Shown piece after piece: positions 41,943 through 53,865 of a stretch of 64,000 bases of DNA. The notes under the pieces are model-generated. The model saw nothing but the letters and a program-made list of their open reading frames with translations, was not told the origin of the DNA and made no database searches. Position 1 is the first letter of the stretch. The number at the start of each line of letters is the position of its first letter. The stretch is taken from NCBI GenBank assembly GCA_946965045.2, contig OX337240.1, positions 2,728,001 to 2,792,000 on the forward strand, in the 5' to 3' direction. Position numbers and translations under genes: made by a program. Source of the DNA: Epithemia pelagica (Eukaryota > Bacillariophyta > Bacillariophyceae > Surirellales > Surirellaceae).

Positions 41943-42262
41943 GCTGAATACGGAGCAACAGTCAAAAGGCTGTGCTCCATACACTCCATGTACAGATGCA
42001 CCTGTTCGAAAGACGCCATGAGCTGTGTACGAATTCGGCTTTCTAGCTCCACATCCTCAGTAACTGAGTCTCGATGACACGGCCCCTCACTGTCGTACTT
42101 ACGGGATGAGGGAATCGGCATTTCTCGCGGACAGACCGATCTCATTCTCACGTCTTGTGGCGCAGTCTGAGATGGATGGTTCCTGGGAGAACGGTTTCTC
42201 TGGACCCAAATCGAACGTTGACCGTTCGTGGCAAAGGAATGACTCCTCCTCTTGAATCTCAC
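41943..42262 (-). other. Possible first exon of the Crinkler-like gene
   Basis: A minus-strand open frame (about 107 codons) ends just before the pyrimidine-rich stretch and CCCCAG that precede the NTPase frame. The reading is moderately protein-like in its second half (VELESRIRTQLMASFEQV). The homologous segment at 38,670-38,905 preserves the same junction. No known domain is seen, and the donor site was not located. Confidence 0.35.
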
Positions 42263-43090
42263 CCTCGCAATCTCTTGATATTAGTCGTGTCAAGAGATGT
42301 AACTCGAACGGTGATCCTCCTTCAACAATGAGATTCGAGCACAAAAAAACCGTGTCGGTTCGTTTCTGTGGATGAGGGGAGTACATGTGCGAAACATGAT
42401 ATGGGCGGAGCTTCGTCTTTCTCCTCAAAGCCCCAGAAATACGATATAACGTGCCCTTGAATGACTCCGCCACGGATGGACTGCATATTCTGGACCTTTC
42501 ACACCAAAACCGGAACGAAAGACAACAGCAACGACGGACGGTCCTCGACGACGGCGATTTCAATCATCATGGTGATGGCCTTGGACAGCGATGAACGGTT
42601 TTCTGCCATGGCCAAAAACCCGGATATAGAGCCGTTGAACGACGTGCAATGGAGAGACCGCTTCTCCGCCCAATCCTAACTATTCGTTATGGGTGATCCT
42701 TCTCGTACGAGTAGGAGTACATTCGACAAGAGCAGTTCAGCGGGATCCTCGAGACAGGAACGATTAATGAGAGCACGAGTCTACTCTTTACTGGGTGAAG
42801 AGAGTGGAGAATTTCATTGTTTATAAGTAGTATCAAGAAGTACCTAGAGTAGTAGTAGAAGTTTTGGGTTTCTGGAACGAATAAAAAAAAGAATCTTCTC
42901 CCATCTATCCTTCTGTGGAATGGAGGGGAAAACGAAAAAGAAGAAATGGTGGTCGTTTGCGTGTCTGTCACTGTGCGGATGAGGCTTTGCAATGGGTGTC
43001 GGGTTCCGTCTCTGTTGCTATGTTGGTGTTGTCCTGTGTCAAGAATCTCGGCCACAATGCGCGCATGGACAAGAACCGTCTCTTGCTTGT
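42263..43090. other. No supported gene
   Basis: Short frames on both strands only. The right part (about 42,680-43,090) is the 3' flank of the 43,091 gene. Confidence 0.35.
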
Positions 43091-44392
43091 TTATTCCCAT
43101 GACAAGAAGGATTGTGGTTGTTGTTGTTGTTGAAGAGAGTCTTGACGCATTTCGGCATCGTCCACCGAAGCCATGAGAGCATCCAAGAGTTCCCCTTGAA
43201 TGGTTTCCAACTTTTTCAAGAGTCGAATCATGCGACAACTTCGTGCGGCTTGATGATACAAGAGATTGTCGTCGGCCGACGAACAACTGGACGGCACCAT
43301 CGCTTGGTGAGTGAGGGGTGTGGTGGTCGTAGGCGCATGGACGAAGCAAGGAGCGGAATCCTGGGTAGTAGTAGCAGCATTGTCCTTTGGTTCGGAACAG
43401 GCGTCCTCCTTTGGTTCGGAACAGGCTGTAGTAGGAGTGGGAGACTTGTCGTCGTCGTCGTCTTTGTTGTTATCCTTGACGTCCATCTTGGTTGCATCTG
43501 AATGGCTGCCATCCGTTGACTCATTCCCAGCGGTTGCTTGGGTGGAATTGGTGGTGGTTGTGCAAGAGACCGTGGCTTCTGCTGCCTTGGAGGAGACTGG
43601 AGGATTCGGGCGTTCAATCGCATTGTCCTCGTTTGACAGGGGATTCTTGGTATTCGTATCATCAGCATCCTCCTCCTGGTGCGAATCCTCCGGCGAAGAC
43701 AGTTTGCGTCGTTTCCCCAGGGGCATGGCAAGTGACACTCGTCGACATTGTTTCCTGTTATGAGTGCTGCTGGATTGTCCCCCTTGTTGTTCGTCTTGAT
43801 CTTGTAGTCGTAGTGGTTCTTGGGTCGAGTAGTCTTGTGATTGCTCGGGCGAATATCGTTGTTCTTGTTCTTGTTCTTGTTGGTGTTGCTGCTGCTGCTG
43901 AAACTGGAGTAGCATGGAATTGACTCGCATGGCTTCTTGACAAATGGCCGACCGTGCCAAGGATCGAGATCGTCTCATGCTCTTTTCCAATTTGCCCAAC
44001 ACTTGGTCCATGGGATAACCAAACTCGAGGATACCAGAAGACGAAGGAGGAAGAGGTCCCACCAAGGGAGCCTGTGGAGCAGCAGCCGCAGCGGCTGGTA
44101 GGGAAACTCGTGCTTGCATCTTTCTCGAATTCTTGGTTCGGTAGTGACTGCTACTCTTGGTTCGGGGAGACGCGGTACGAGAAAGACTGTGGACACGATC
44201 CTTTTTGGCCGCCGCAATGACGGCCGTCATGGGAGAGGGGCACGATGATCGACTTGTAGACATGGGTGGCAACCAGGACGTGGAAGATCTGGACTGTGGA
44301 TGATAATGATGGTGGTGAGCAGGAGGATGAGGAGCACACTGGGGAAATTCTTCTTCTTCCAGGATAATGGCAATTTCACCGGTACGTGACAT
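43091..44392 (-). CDS. Unrecognised low-complexity protein
   Basis: 433 residues from ATG 44,392; the frame extends 33 codons upstream without an ATG. Composition is low complexity: a His/Pro-rich start, poly-Ala (about 110-116), poly-Gln, an acidic D-run and a poly-Gln end. Two segments look ordered: FGYPMDQVLGKLEKSMRRS around residue 135, and LLYHQAARSCRMIRLLKKL near residue 385, the second with coiled-coil-like heptads. A basic cluster GKRRKL around 245 could be a nuclear localisation signal. No family is recognised; a nuclear regulatory protein is one possibility. Confidence 0.55.
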   Translation of the reverse strand: MSRTGEIAIILEEEEFPQCAPHPPAHHHHYHPQSRSSTSWLPPMSTSRSSCPSPMTAVIAAAKKDRVHSLSRTASPRTKSSSHYRTKNSRKMQARVSLPAAAAAAPQAPLVGPLPPSSSGILEFGYPMDQVLGKLEKSMRRSRSLARSAICQEAMRVNSMLLQFQQQQQHQQEQEQEQRYSPEQSQDYSTQEPLRLQDQDEQQGGQSSSTHNRKQCRRVSLAMPLGKRRKLSSPEDSHQEEDADDTNTKNPLSNEDNAIERPNPPVSSKAAEATVSCTTTTNSTQATAGNESTDGSHSDATKMDVKDNNKDDDDDKSPTPTTACSEPKEDACSEPKDNAATTTQDSAPCFVHAPTTTTPLTHQAMVPSSCSSADDNLLYHQAARSCRMIRLLKKLETIQGELLDALMASVDDAEMRQDSLQQQQQPQSFLSWE

Positions 44393-45997
44393 TGTCTTCT
44401 TCTTTTTTATTTGGCGCAAAGATGAACAACAACTGTCCCAAGCGTTGTCGTTTCTGTTGGTTTGGAGTAGGTTGCCAAACGAGTGGACCAAAAGATTATG
44501 AGAGGATGCCGCAATGGAATGCTTTTTTTGGATTTGGATTTGACACCTCTTGCCACTCTGTTTTTCAGTTTGTTTGGAAGAATGAATGAATGTGAGACGA
44601 TTTCAATAACAAAACAATGCCAAGCAGTGTACATGCACCATCCATTCACACGGATTGTTTTGTAGGAGTTGATTGGATAATGTCGATAGAGTTCTCACTT
44701 GATTCCAATGAGATACAACCCTTCTTTGTTCCCTCTTATTGTCTTTTTTTTCGTTCTACAATAGCATACCGCAAAGACAAATTGTGTGTCCCTTTGGTGG
44801 ATAGTTCTGCTTATGTGACTCAACAGTCTCACTCTGGGAGACAATAATTGTGGAGAGGTCACTGTCCAGTAGAAAGTAGTATGTTTGGATCGACTTGGAA
44901 TTTGTGGAGGGCCATTCCCACGACTGGTCTCTTTCAACGGGCGGAAGGAGGGTCTCGCGCAGTGAGACGACCGAGGATACAACACAAACTAGACTGGAAG
45001 ACGAGGTATTCAGAAAGATGCTCGTCCACCCGACCAAGCATTGCTCCACCATACAATGTTGCGCATTCGTGTGGGATGCCAATAAAATGTGAGACGGTCG
45101 GGTTTTCCAAAAGTGTCTCTTCCGGCTTGTTCCGGATTGAATTTTATTGCCCCTAATTCCCGTTGGTGTCTCAGGCTATTGAGACGATTCAATCACGCAT
45201 TGGATCCTAAATGCACTGTTACCTGCCCCGCGCATGCACGAAATTGCCCAGTCACGAGTGCGCCATAGAAGCGTGTCTGGCCAGAGTTTGTCGATTTAGA
45301 GAGATAGAGTCCATAGTCTCTTTCCGCAACAATCCGTCGGAACCACATCTTTATCAGCTAGCATCTGAATCAAGTCCATGATTCAATGCCGTGCCCACTC
45401 CCAGGTTTGTATACCAGCAGGTCACACAATAATTGTTCACAATTCCCTCACATCTCTTCCACGCCCAGTTCACTACGTTCTCTTTCACTTGTTTCTTCAC
45501 CGACGCGGGATTAAAGATTCAGTCTAGGTACAAAAGATAGATGCTGCAGGTAGATACTCTCATCATCCTTACATCATCGACGTCTTTCTCGACAGCAGAG
45601 GAGCATCTGGATGGGGCACACATACGCACAAATGTCGTCATGCCTCTTCACTTTTTTGTTTTTGTTCGTCCCCCTTCCAATCAGTCCCGAGCGCGACACA
45701 AGGACGATGCCCACAATCAAAACACAATCGTGCGTAGTGATAGAATGTCTATCGTGCCAAAAATACAACCACAACAGCAATAACAACAACAACAATAACA
45801 GGTGACTGGAATCGTAAATCCTACCACACAGTTGTGCCCACTAACTTCGTAGACACATCCGCACCGCTTTTGCTCGTAGTTCCGACTATTGTCCGACCTC
45901 AGAGAGTGTCTCTACTTCTAGCATGATAGTTTCGGGGGTGCCGTACACCCAATTGGGATTCTATAAATTTAACAAAAGAGAGTCTACCACACCTGTT
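44393..45997. other. No supported gene
   Basis: Intergenic. Contains AACAACAACAACAATAAC at 45,783. No protein-like frame was found. Confidence 0.4.
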
Positions 45998-46201
45998 GGA
46001 TTCGCATTTGGTGTGTAGCTCTACGGTTTGCTGCTGGAAGAAACACAAGCCAACGGCTCTAATAGTAGAGAATCATTCTACGTCGTATCAAGAGCGTCCA
46101 TTGCACCTCATGGATTCGCATTTGGTGTATGGCTATACGGTTTGCTGCGGAAAGGGACACACAAGCCCACGCCTCTACAAGTAGAGAATCATTCAACGTC
46201 G
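45998..46201 (+). repeat. 114-bp tandem duplication
   Basis: Two diverged units begin GGATTCGCATTTGGTGT at 45,998 and 46,112 and share CGGTTTGCTGC and GTAGAGAATCATTC. The reading frames differ, so the duplication is non-coding. Confidence 0.8.
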
Positions 46202-46829
46202 CATCCTCATCACGAATTCTTGACCAATCTCTACCACCACCTGTAGTACCAAAATCGTGGAAACGTTTTTTTCTTGGTCCAGTCTTTGGCAAGAGTAGTA
46301 GGCGTTTATCTCGTCCCTGGAGCCTCTCTTGATCCCCATTCGTATCATTTTGCTCGTTGTAGGTGTGTGAATGAGAGAGGGAAGGAGTTTCACCGCCGAC
46401 ACATTCGAGTTTTGGTCGTCGTCCTGCTGTGTAAGTTTGTGGTTGTGGTTGTCCTCCTCTCAAGAACATAGTCGTGTCCGTACCACAACGGTCCACCCAA
46501 TCCCCAGAAAGCGAAGAGAGAGTAGGTGTGAGTGCTGGGAGCGAATCGACCATCCGATTCTTCATTCTTGTTGTGGTTGTGGTGGTTGTTGTCATTGTTC
46601 TCGTCCACATGCTCCGTATAGAAAAACGACTCGTCGTGTATCGTTGGTTTGAACCAAACTTGGAGAGGAGGAGGTGTCTCTCCACACACTCTCCAGCCTG
46701 TTCTGGTCGTCTTGTCGTTTTTCCTCTGGCTCCGCGTTGGTTCCTCTTTCGTTGTCGCTGCAGTCTGCAGGAGAACTGTTGGTTCTTGTCGTCGTCGTCG
46801 TCGTTAGGAGTAGAGTGTCGTCCTTCGTG
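46202..46829. other. No supported gene
   Basis: 3' flank of the phosphatase gene. Open frames on both strands have simple-sequence composition. Confidence 0.35.
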
Positions 46830-48365
46830 TCATGGATCACCACCACGACGACGACGCCACCCAATTGCAATGGTCGTACACAACAGGACGACGACTGTCA
46901 GAACGGGTCGAATCAAGTGTCCATCCATACAGTCGGCCGCGGTCCATTTGGCAGCCGTCGTAGTGTCATCTTCCTCAACGTCGAGCGACAAGAGACCCGT
47001 CGAAAGGACCGCCTTTCCTGACGTGGCATCGTGAATCGAAACCTCCACCTGTCGACTCGTCCAATTCACGAGCAATTGTCCAAAATTGCGACCGGCAAAA
47101 TAACCGTTGTAGCGATGTTGGTGAAACCACGACAACAATCCATCGCAGAGGAACCATCCATACCATCCGGCCTTGCGACACGTGTGCGTCAATCCGGACG
47201 ACGTGACTTCGACAATGCGAGGCAATTGTGGTTCTTGTGGTTCATTGGATTGTTGGGAGGAAGCACCGCGACGGGGACCGAGAATTTCAGCGGAATGGAC
47301 ATCGCCCGACACCACCACCACACGACTTTGACAAGATTCCAACAACTCCAACAAGCGTTGTCGTTCGGAGGGATACTGACCCCAACTTTCCACGACTGGA
47401 TTGGTCGTCCACACTTGAATGCTACTCACCACAACCATCAGGGACGCCGGCGAGTGTTGCACTTGCTGCTCGAGCCACGTCCATTGTTCGGGGCCCAAGA
47501 TCGTGGCTTTGCGATTCCGACACCACCCCGCAAACAATCCGGCCACCATCCATCGTGTGACACAGGCCAAGCCGGCCGCCAAGCTCGAGGGCAACAGGGA
47601 GGATGCCAGGGGCCACGTGGCGAAACTGGAAATGCCACAATGATCGTCGCGATGCCATCGCGTATCCAACAAGAGCAAGTGCACCAGTTTGTTCTTGTTC
47701 CTGTTGTTGTTGTTGTTCGCTTCGTTTGTTTCATTGTGGTTGCCCCAGAGAATGGACGCATAGGTACCATTGCGTGATTTCAAGTGGGGAAGCGTGGACA
47801 AGGGTTCGCCCAAAAATTGTCGAAACAATCGAGCTCGGTCGTGCTTGTCGGGCATGGCCTTGCCATAATCGTTGCCTCCATAATCGTGATCGTCCCAACT
47901 GCCCAAAACCACGAGTGGAGTTGTGGTAGTAGTGTTTTCCAGTGCTTGTTCTTGTCGTTGAGCTATCGCTGGACCGTAGCCAATCGTGGTATTGAGCGGA
48001 TCCTTCATTTTGGTATATTCGTCTTGCAATTCCGTCAAGGAAGCAATGCCTGGTACGGGTGGATAAATGGCATCGCCCGTCCACACCCATACTTGAGGCA
48101 ACAGAGATTGCTTGTTGTCGGTGGTATTGTCAATGTGTTGGTTGTGCAAAATCAAGGGCCACAAGTCCGGACGGGCATATTTCGTCTTGTGACAACTGCC
48201 AAAGCGCAAATGGGTCAATGGCGACGACATGTGCCAATCGACGGCTCGGGTGCTTGTCGGAAGCAGCAACAGCAGCAGCAGCAACCACCGCCAAACGACA
48301 CTCCATTCACGGAAGGATCCTTGTCTCGTAACGGATGGGAGGATCCAGCAGCATGGTTGCGACAT
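46830..48365 (-). CDS. PhoD-like metallophosphatase, leader peptide and C-terminal anchor
   Basis: 511 residues from ATG 48,365, chosen because it puts the hydrophobic leader (WRWLLLLLLLLPTSTRA) about 25 residues from the start; an upstream in-frame ATG at 48,533 would bury it. The mature part begins with LRFGSCHK, the usual PhoD start. Metal- and phosphate-binding landmarks follow: WTGDAIY (metal Asp), GSWDDHDYGGNDYG (about residue 165, the D-D-H-D-Y motif), LLLLDTRWHRD, and VVVVSGDVHSAEI (metal His). After about 475 a single membrane segment (LTVVVLLCTTIAIGW) and a basic tail end the protein, so a type I anchored, outward- or lumen-facing phosphatase is expected. A role in organic-phosphate use is typical of the family; specific substrate unknown. 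Confidence 0.88.
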   Translation of the reverse strand: MSQPCCWILPSVTRQGSFREWSVVWRWLLLLLLLLPTSTRAVDWHMSSPLTHLRFGSCHKTKYARPDLWPLILHNQHIDNTTDNKQSLLPQVWVWTGDAIYPPVPGIASLTELQDEYTKMKDPLNTTIGYGPAIAQRQEQALENTTTTTPLVVLGSWDDHDYGGNDYGKAMPDKHDRARLFRQFLGEPLSTLPHLKSRNGTYASILWGNHNETNEANNNNNRNKNKLVHLLLLDTRWHRDDHCGISSFATWPLASSLLPSSLAAGLACVTRWMVAGLFAGWCRNRKATILGPEQWTWLEQQVQHSPASLMVVVSSIQVWTTNPVVESWGQYPSERQRLLELLESCQSRVVVVSGDVHSAEILGPRRGASSQQSNEPQEPQLPRIVEVTSSGLTHTCRKAGWYGWFLCDGLLSWFHQHRYNGYFAGRNFGQLLVNWTSRQVEVSIHDATSGKAVLSTGLLSLDVEEDDTTTAAKWTAADCMDGHLIRPVLTVVVLLCTTIAIGWRRRRGGDP

Positions 48366-48533
48366 GATGTTCGATTCGCAATCGTCGTCGTTTTGGTTGT
48401 TGTTGTTGTTTGGAAGGCAACACAGCAAAAGAAAGGAAATGGTCTCTTCGCTGCGTTGGACTTTTGTCTCTAGAATATACAAGCTACGATATTGCTGGTA
48501 TGTTTGTTTGGTGGATTGATTGGATGGTTGCAT

Positions 48534-49196
48534 GAGGGGTGTACCGCTGTGTCAGGTATCTGGAACGTAAAACTGTGGATGGATCACGCCCTAGCGCCTG
48601 GGATTCAGAGGACGAAACTTGAGGACGATGCTCGAGGGAGTTTCGGAATGTTTAGCGCTGGGACGTAAACCTGTGATGTACCACCCCCTAGCGCGGTTGT
48701 TGCGTAGGTAAAGGTTTATTATTAGGCCCCCTTTACCTAAAGGGTGAGTCGTGGGGTTTCGTGATTCGGCTATGGACTCCTCCGAATCTACGGGATCACA
48801 TATCATTATAAGCCGAAACCACAACACAGCGTGACCCACTTCTTGATTGTCGGCTATGGGAACAATGCCGCCATGGTTCATACCACAACAATGAGGACAT
48901 TACTCGTATGGGACTTGGCGACCAAACGCCTTTCAGGTGGGGAATCGTCGCCTTGGCATCACTGTGGAACCATGTAAGTCGTCACGTTTAGTCAGATCAT
49001 ACTACTCACATATCGTTGACCAACGACGGTGGCCACGGTCCAGAGTAAAACCCTGCCTACGGACATCGAATCCACCTATTCTTGCTTCCGCCCGTTGAGA
49101 AAGTGCAAATCATCATCCGCGCGTTGCGTAAAGGAGCCACAAAAGTACACTCGGTTGCTCATAGATGCAAGGCGTGGATAATGATTTGTACTCGAA
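48534..49196. other. No supported gene
   Basis: Two related short blocks around CCTAGCGC (48,590 and 48,690) are seen; one further diverged 88-bp-module-like copy lies at about 49,106-49,193 (GCAAATCATCATCCGCGCG ... ATGATTTG). Confidence 0.4.
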
Positions 49197-50710
49197 CAAC
49201 ACGGCGAAAGAAAGGATATTGGTACTCACCCTCTTTTTGTTTCGTTTCTGTTGAACCTATATCAACATCAGATCAATGGGAAAAAATCAACCATGAGGTG
49301 AGTCACAGATTCGTTGTATCGATCATGACTTACTTTGGCAACATATGAAAGGAATCCAGGAATTGGTCCTTTTCGTCGGTCGTAACACCACACATTATGC
49401 AGAAGTGAGGAGACAAAATAGGGTTCGGACTGTTGAACAAGACGCATGCATGCGTCGGAGTCTCGTGTTTGGAGAAATAGAGCAAAGAACAATCGAAACG
49501 TTGAACACATGGGCCATGAAATACACTCGATAGCTCATCGATTGAAGGCTCGAACTATGACTTGCTCAACCCCCTCCGTTCGGGAGAAACCATCGGACAG
49601 ATTGATCACCATCCGAACACGAGGGTCTCTTTTCTCTGGAACAAGGGCATATCATCATCCGAGCGTGGAAAAGACGAGCAATGAAATTGACTTGATTGCT
49701 TGAAGAGTCAATGTTTGGTCAAGGACTTGTAGTAGCCCCAGATGAATCTGAGGCTATCCGAAAAAGTGTCGCTGTCACAATTCCTCTTCCATGCTTCAGA
49801 CACTGCTTCGGTATTCGTCTTGTATGACAAGAGCAAGGATGGCCACATTGCGAGAATAAGGTTTCCCAGAAAATGGGCGACCTTTGTGGCACTTCTACGG
49901 ACTGTCTTGAACCGGCATCTCAATGAACTATCTTCTGGACAACTACGTCGGTAAAAAGAATGCTCGGGAAAGAGGTCTCTTCACGACCTTAGAAGGAATA
50001 TGCGTGCGTTCCAAGTCCCAAGGCACGGTACTTGTCGGGCTCTTGTCAGCTAATCCAGTGTTATGTCTGCTTCAAGGAATGGTTCTAACCAGAGGGTGTG
50101 ATTGGTCTTCTGGTCTTATGGATAACGTTCCGCCAATCTATTCGTCGAAAAACCTGCTCGGGAGAGAGGCCTCATCACGCCCGAACAGGGAGTACGCATA
50201 CCGTCATGCTGTAATGTTTGTCGGGCTCTTGTCAGGTTATCCAAGGCTGGCGCCTGCTTTCCAGACTGATTCTCGGGAAGGCGCGGTTTCCGTCACTGGA
50301 ATGAACATTGTGATTTCTCGGTCACCGTTAGAGCAACCAGATGCTTCAAGAGAAAATATCAGTTCAGGAGATCGACACGTACCATACCACGATTTCTCGG
50401 TCACCGATTGAACAAGCAGATGCTTCATTATCAGTTCAGGAGATCGACACGTACCTTACCACCAAATGAACGGACCTTTGCGTTAGTCAGCATTCGATGC
50501 GATGTGTTGAAGCACTTTGCCTTACCGGTGAAGGTCTGTGAGCATCACTTTCATATCTTCACCAGCTCATCACGTATTTCTATCTTTTCGAATCGACACG
50601 GTGTGTCAACTTGGACGACAACAGTTCTTTCAGATCATCTGGTATTACACATTCCAACCGGTGCTTCCATTTCCGACGACAAAGACTCTTTCATGGAAGG
50701 GTCACCACTT
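49197..50710 (+). repeat. Degenerate about 2.5-kb-spaced duplication, unit 1
   Basis: Aligns along most of its length to 51,719-53,124, with the offset drifting from about 2,523 to 2,409 because of indels. Shared blocks include TATTGGTACTCACCCTC, TCCTCTTCCATGCTTCAG and CATATCTTCACCAGCT. Reading frames are short in both copies, so any ancestral gene is decayed. Confidence 0.75.
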
Positions 50711-50729
50711 TCCCCGCGCATTCCCGAGT

Positions 50730-51712
50730 ACGTTGAATACATGGCATCGGTCGAAGCGGTGATGTGGGGGATAAGAGAGCGACCCACACTTGACTAGAAG
50801 CCACTGGCTTCATTTTGCTTCTACGTACCTTCCACTTTCAATATGGCAATCCGCTGCGGCTTCTATAACAAAGTTGATGTTCTCTTGTCCAATGGTCAAT
50901 TCTTGACGACAACGTCTCTTGACCACATTCGGAGCTTCAAGACAGCGTATCTTTGTGTGGTACCGACGGCAACTCGTTCGCGCCGTATGGAGTGAAGAGG
51001 TAATTGTGGGCTATTGCGAACTATGTGCCTCAAAGAAGAAAAGTTGGTAGATATCTCATTCTTCGCGAAACTATGCGAAAACCACAGCCATGAGACATAG
51101 TTTTCATAGCTAGAGGATCCGTGACCTTCTTGGGACCATGATCTCTTGGCAAGCACGAAGGATTTCTCAACAATGCAAGAAGGATATGTGGAATAGTGGT
51201 TTTCGGTCGTATATTGAGCAAGACCGGATGCGTGAGCTGGATGAACAGAAGAGTGTAGATAGCTGCAAGTCAAAACATGACAAGCTAGAAAAAAGAGAAA
51301 TCGTCGTTGCTCCCACCACCGGGACAATGGCTGGTTTCCTAATAAGTCACAACAAAAGGTAAAAGACGATCTACATTATGATATACATCACAAAAGGTAA
51401 AAGAAGATTTACATTATGATCAGTTTTAGTCCCCCAAAAGATGTGCTCGCCAGAGATGGTGAAACACACTCTCTATTGTGCCGTATAGTCCACGCATGTA
51501 CATGCATAGGAGTAGCCCTATAGAACAGCTCGTATATGGACCAATGAATAATTTGTTTGGCCTAAAACGATGAATAATCAATTCCCAGAGAGCCCGTGAC
51601 GCTTATCATAATCAAGTGATTTTGGAGCATCTAGAAGCCGATAATGATATTACGTTGCACTTCTGACTTCTGACGGCTGCTATTGTCAAGCAGCAATGGT
51701 GAGCAATGAAAA
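50730..51712 (-). repeat. Inverted partner of the 9,165-10,060 repeat
   Basis: Reverse complement aligns by eye to 9,165-10,060 with substitutions and gaps. It lies between the two duplicated units at 49-53 kb. Local duplication of CAACAAAAGGTAAAAGA at 51,350 and 51,390 is present only here. Confidence 0.7.
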
Positions 51713-51718
51713 GTTAGT

Positions 51719-53124
51719 AGTAACACGGCGAACGAAAGGGTATTGGTACTCACCCTCTTTTGTTGTTTCCTTTTTATTGAACCTATGTCAGCATCAGATC
51801 AATGAGAAAAACGCAACCATCTCACAGATTCAATGTGTCGATCATGACTTACTTCGGCAACACATGAAAGGAATCCAGGAATTGGTGAGGAGACAAAAAA
51901 AGGGCTCGGACTCTCGAACACGACACACACAGTCTCTTGATTGAAGGAATAGGAGCAAAACACTATCGAAACGTTGGAAAAATGAGCCATGAAATACACT
52001 CGATAGCTCATCGATTGGAGGCTCGAACTATGATTTGCTCGGCCCCCTCCATTCGGGAGAAACCATCGGACAGGTTCTTGGTCACAATCCGAACAAGAAG
52101 GTCTCTCTTTTCTGGAACAAGGGCAAGTCATCATCCGAGCGTGGAAAAGGCGAGCACATAATAGACTTGATGGCTTGAAGAGTCAATGTTTGGCCAAGGA
52201 CATGCACTAGCCCCAGATGAATCTAATTCTGTCCGTCAAACTTGAAAAGTCTCGCTCACACAATTCCTCTTCCATGCTTCAGACACTGCTTTGGTATTCG
52301 TCTTGTATGACAAGAGCAAGGATGACCAGATCGCGAGAATATTCACACGACAAGGTTTCCCAGAAAATGGGCGACCTTTGTGGCACTTGTGCGGACTGTC
52401 TTGAACCGGCATCTCAATGAACTATCTTCTGAACAACGTTCAACCAATTACGTCGATGAAAATAATGCTCGGGAAAGAGGTCTCTTCACGACCTTAGAAG
52501 GAATATGCGTGTGTTCCAAGGTATGGTACTTGTCGGGCTCTTGTCAGCTAATCCAATGTTATCTCTGTTTCGAGGAATGGTTCTAACAAGAGGGTGCGAT
52601 TGGTCTTCTGGATAACGATCCGCCAATCTATCGTCGAAGAACCTGCTAGAGAGAGACGACTCATCACGCCATAACAGGGAGTTTGCATACCTTTCAGGCT
52701 GTGATGTTTGTCGAACTCTTGTCAGGTTATCCAAGGCTGTGCCTGCTTTCCAGACCTGGTTCTCGGGAAGGCGCAATCGCCGTCACTAGAATGAACATGT
52801 TGATTTCTCGGTCACCGATTGAGCAAGCAGATGCTTCAATATCAGTTCAGGAGATCGACACGTACCACGAAATGAACGGACCCTTGTGTTCGTCAGCATT
52901 CGATGCGGTATGTTGGAGCACTTTACTTTATCGGTGAGGGTCTGTGATTGTCAATTTCATATCTTCACCAGCTTCATCACGTGTTTCTTTGTATCCGAAT
53001 CGACATGGTGTGTCAACTTGGACGACAACAGTTCTTTCAGATCATCTGGTATGACACATTCCAACCGGTGCTTCCATTTCCAACGACGATGAATAAAGAC
53101 TCTTTGTCGTCGAAGGGTCACCAG
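51719..53124 (+). repeat. Degenerate about 2.5-kb-spaced duplication, unit 2
   Basis: Partner of 49,197-50,710 in the same orientation. No intact gene. Confidence 0.75.
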
Positions 53125-53180
53125 TCACCGGAAAAGGCTTTTCCTAGAGAGGCGGAGGAACAACGAGGAAGGGAGGAAAA

Positions 53181-53239
53181 CGGTTTGACCTAAAATCCTA
53201 AACTCCTTCCCCCCTCAAATAGGATTTTAGGACAAACCG
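53181..53239 (+). repeat. Imperfect hairpin, 19-base arms
   Basis: CGGTTTGACCTAAAATCCT and AGGATTTTAGGACAAACCG are inverted repeats with one mismatch around a 21-base CT-rich loop. Could be an inverted-repeat terminus or a folded transcript end. Confidence 0.7.
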
Positions 53240-53865
53240 TGTTGACCCCCAATTTAACCTAAACTTATTCGTAGTCTGACCTTCGTAGGAGCTAGCACCT
53301 CTATGTAGGTTCCGAATGAAGTCAAGATTCCCACGAGAATTTGTCAATGCGATCCCATTTTTCCCGAACAATGCCAACGGAAGATCAAACCAAGCGAAGA
53401 AGATCAAGGATATGATCGCGGCACAGGAATTGTCCACTGCGGCTGTATTGTAGTCCCAGCTGCAGAGACTTCCAGTGCTGCAATGCAGTGCATTGAAACA
53501 ATGGGAGACAAGCTTGATGTCGTTCTCCAAGCCATCCAGTTCTATAGAAAACATGCTAGAGTAGAACTAATGAGGATTCGGTCTGTTGCTAGTCATGTAC
53601 TTCTTCCTTATCATCATTTTCCTCTACTTCTTGTTCTTCATCAAATTGTTCATCATCAGAGCGGCTTGTTGCATTAGGTTTTCGCTCGACATGTCAGCTG
53701 AGCTACACCGCCAACCAAGCCGCAGTAGACCACGGATCCAAAACTTGTCGTTAACCCTGACATCACAAGAGCAGCCAGAAAGCATAGCCACGAGCATACG
53801 GATGAATTTGTCATGGCGATAGTTTGCCAAGGCACCCAAGAAACAAGACCATGGTTTGGACCAAG
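53240..53865. other. Left flank of the Copia element, remnant frames
   Basis: Plus-strand fragments around 53,330-53,580 (FVNAIPFFPNN, then DKLDVVLQAIQFYRKHAR in another frame) look weakly protein-like but are broken. Unrecognised. Confidence 0.3.

Noticed and set aside
46474-47777. Plus-strand ORFs of 186 and 248 codons overlapping the phosphatase
   Set aside because: They are antisense shadows of the PhoD-like gene, which has clear motifs on the minus strand.
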